Source of the DNA: Mauremys mutica
Taxonomy: Eukaryota > Chordata > Testudines > Geoemydidae
Reading direction: 5' to 3'
Assembly (NCBI RefSeq): GCF_020497125.1
Contig: NC_059072.1
Coordinates: 57,694,697 to 57,758,696, forward strand
DNA length: 64,000 bases
Of this stretch, positions 63,640 to 64,000 are shown one piece after another (position 1 is the stretch's first letter; each line of letters begins with the position of its first letter). The position numbers were made by a program, and so were the translations under genes. A model generated the notes under the pieces. That model was not told where the DNA came from, did no database searches, and worked only from the letters and a program-made list of their open reading frames with translations.

Positions 63640-64000
63640 TCAAGTGATTAAAATATTAATTGTGATTAATCACACTGTTAAACAATTATTAGAATACCAT
63701 CAAAAAAGAAAATTGACCTTCTGCTGGTGGCATCTGACTCAGATGATAAAAATGAACATGCATCGGGCTGCACTGCTTTGGACAGTTATTGAGCAGAACC
63801 TATCATCAGCATGGAAGCATGTCCTCTGGAATGGTGACCAAAGCATGAAAGGGCGTATGAATGTTTAGCATATCTGGCATGTAAATACCTTGCAATGAAG
63901 ACTACAAAAGTGCCATGAGAATTCCTGTTCTCACTTTCTGGTGACTTGTAAATAAGAAGTGGGCATCATTATCTCCCGTAAATGTAAACAAACTTGTTTG
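63640..64000 (+). pseudogene. hAT transposase C-terminal relic, runs off the window
   Basis: A left end of the same family as the 51697 element (AATTGTGATTAATCACACTG) is joined almost directly to the acidic and hATC part of the transposase. The shared words include CTGACTCAGATGATAAAAAT and TTCTCACTTTCTGGTGAC. Several stops are present. The interior of the gene is missing. It continues beyond 64000. Confidence 0.7.

Overview
This is a stretch of vertebrate nuclear DNA with no host gene that I can support. It is A+T-rich and packed with nested transposable elements. CR1 LINEs, a DIRS-type retrotransposon, MIR-type SINEs, Harbinger elements with TTA/TAA target duplications, many hAT MITEs with 8-bp duplications, and a recurrent GTCTACAC-ended MITE family together suggest a sauropsid, most likely a turtle. 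That placement is inference from repeat content only.

Layout. 1-4.7 kb: unique DNA, an RTE-like LINE relic (minus strand) and three MITEs. 4.7-7.5 kb: a decayed Harbinger transposon with both of its genes, a Myb/SANT protein (plus) and a DDE transposase (minus). 7.7-11.4 kb: a MITE rich in CAGCGCTG, then an old repeat split by a MITE that is itself split by a 2.1-kb Harbinger-type element. 12-30 kb: mostly unique A+T-rich DNA with scattered MITEs, a LINE relic, a MIR and a solo LTR. 30.2-36.4 kb: the centrepiece, a nearly intact 6.2-kb DIRS retrotransposon. 36.4-51.5 kb: unique DNA, CR1 inside an A+T-rich element, LTR-like repeats, and MITEs. 51.6-55.8 kb: a four-level nest (hAT MITE > fold-back hAT > solo LTR > hAT MITE carrying about 1 kb of foreign sequence). 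55.9-64 kb: unique DNA, an internally deleted CR1 with a recognisable ORF1 esterase, a second LTR, and another hAT transposase relic running off the end.

The DIRS element is the only unit with long, coherent coding capacity. Its Gag-like ORF carries a zinc-binding N-terminus and a long Arg/Ser tract. The RT-RNase H-methyltransferase-like ORF has no ATG of its own and abuts the Gag stop at a TTT TGA sequence, where a +1 shift would fuse the two. The tyrosine recombinase ORF keeps its R-HxxR-Y residues but has one nonsense codon. The terminal inverted repeats and the internal complementary region fit the DIRS circle model down to a shared 3-bp TTC core.
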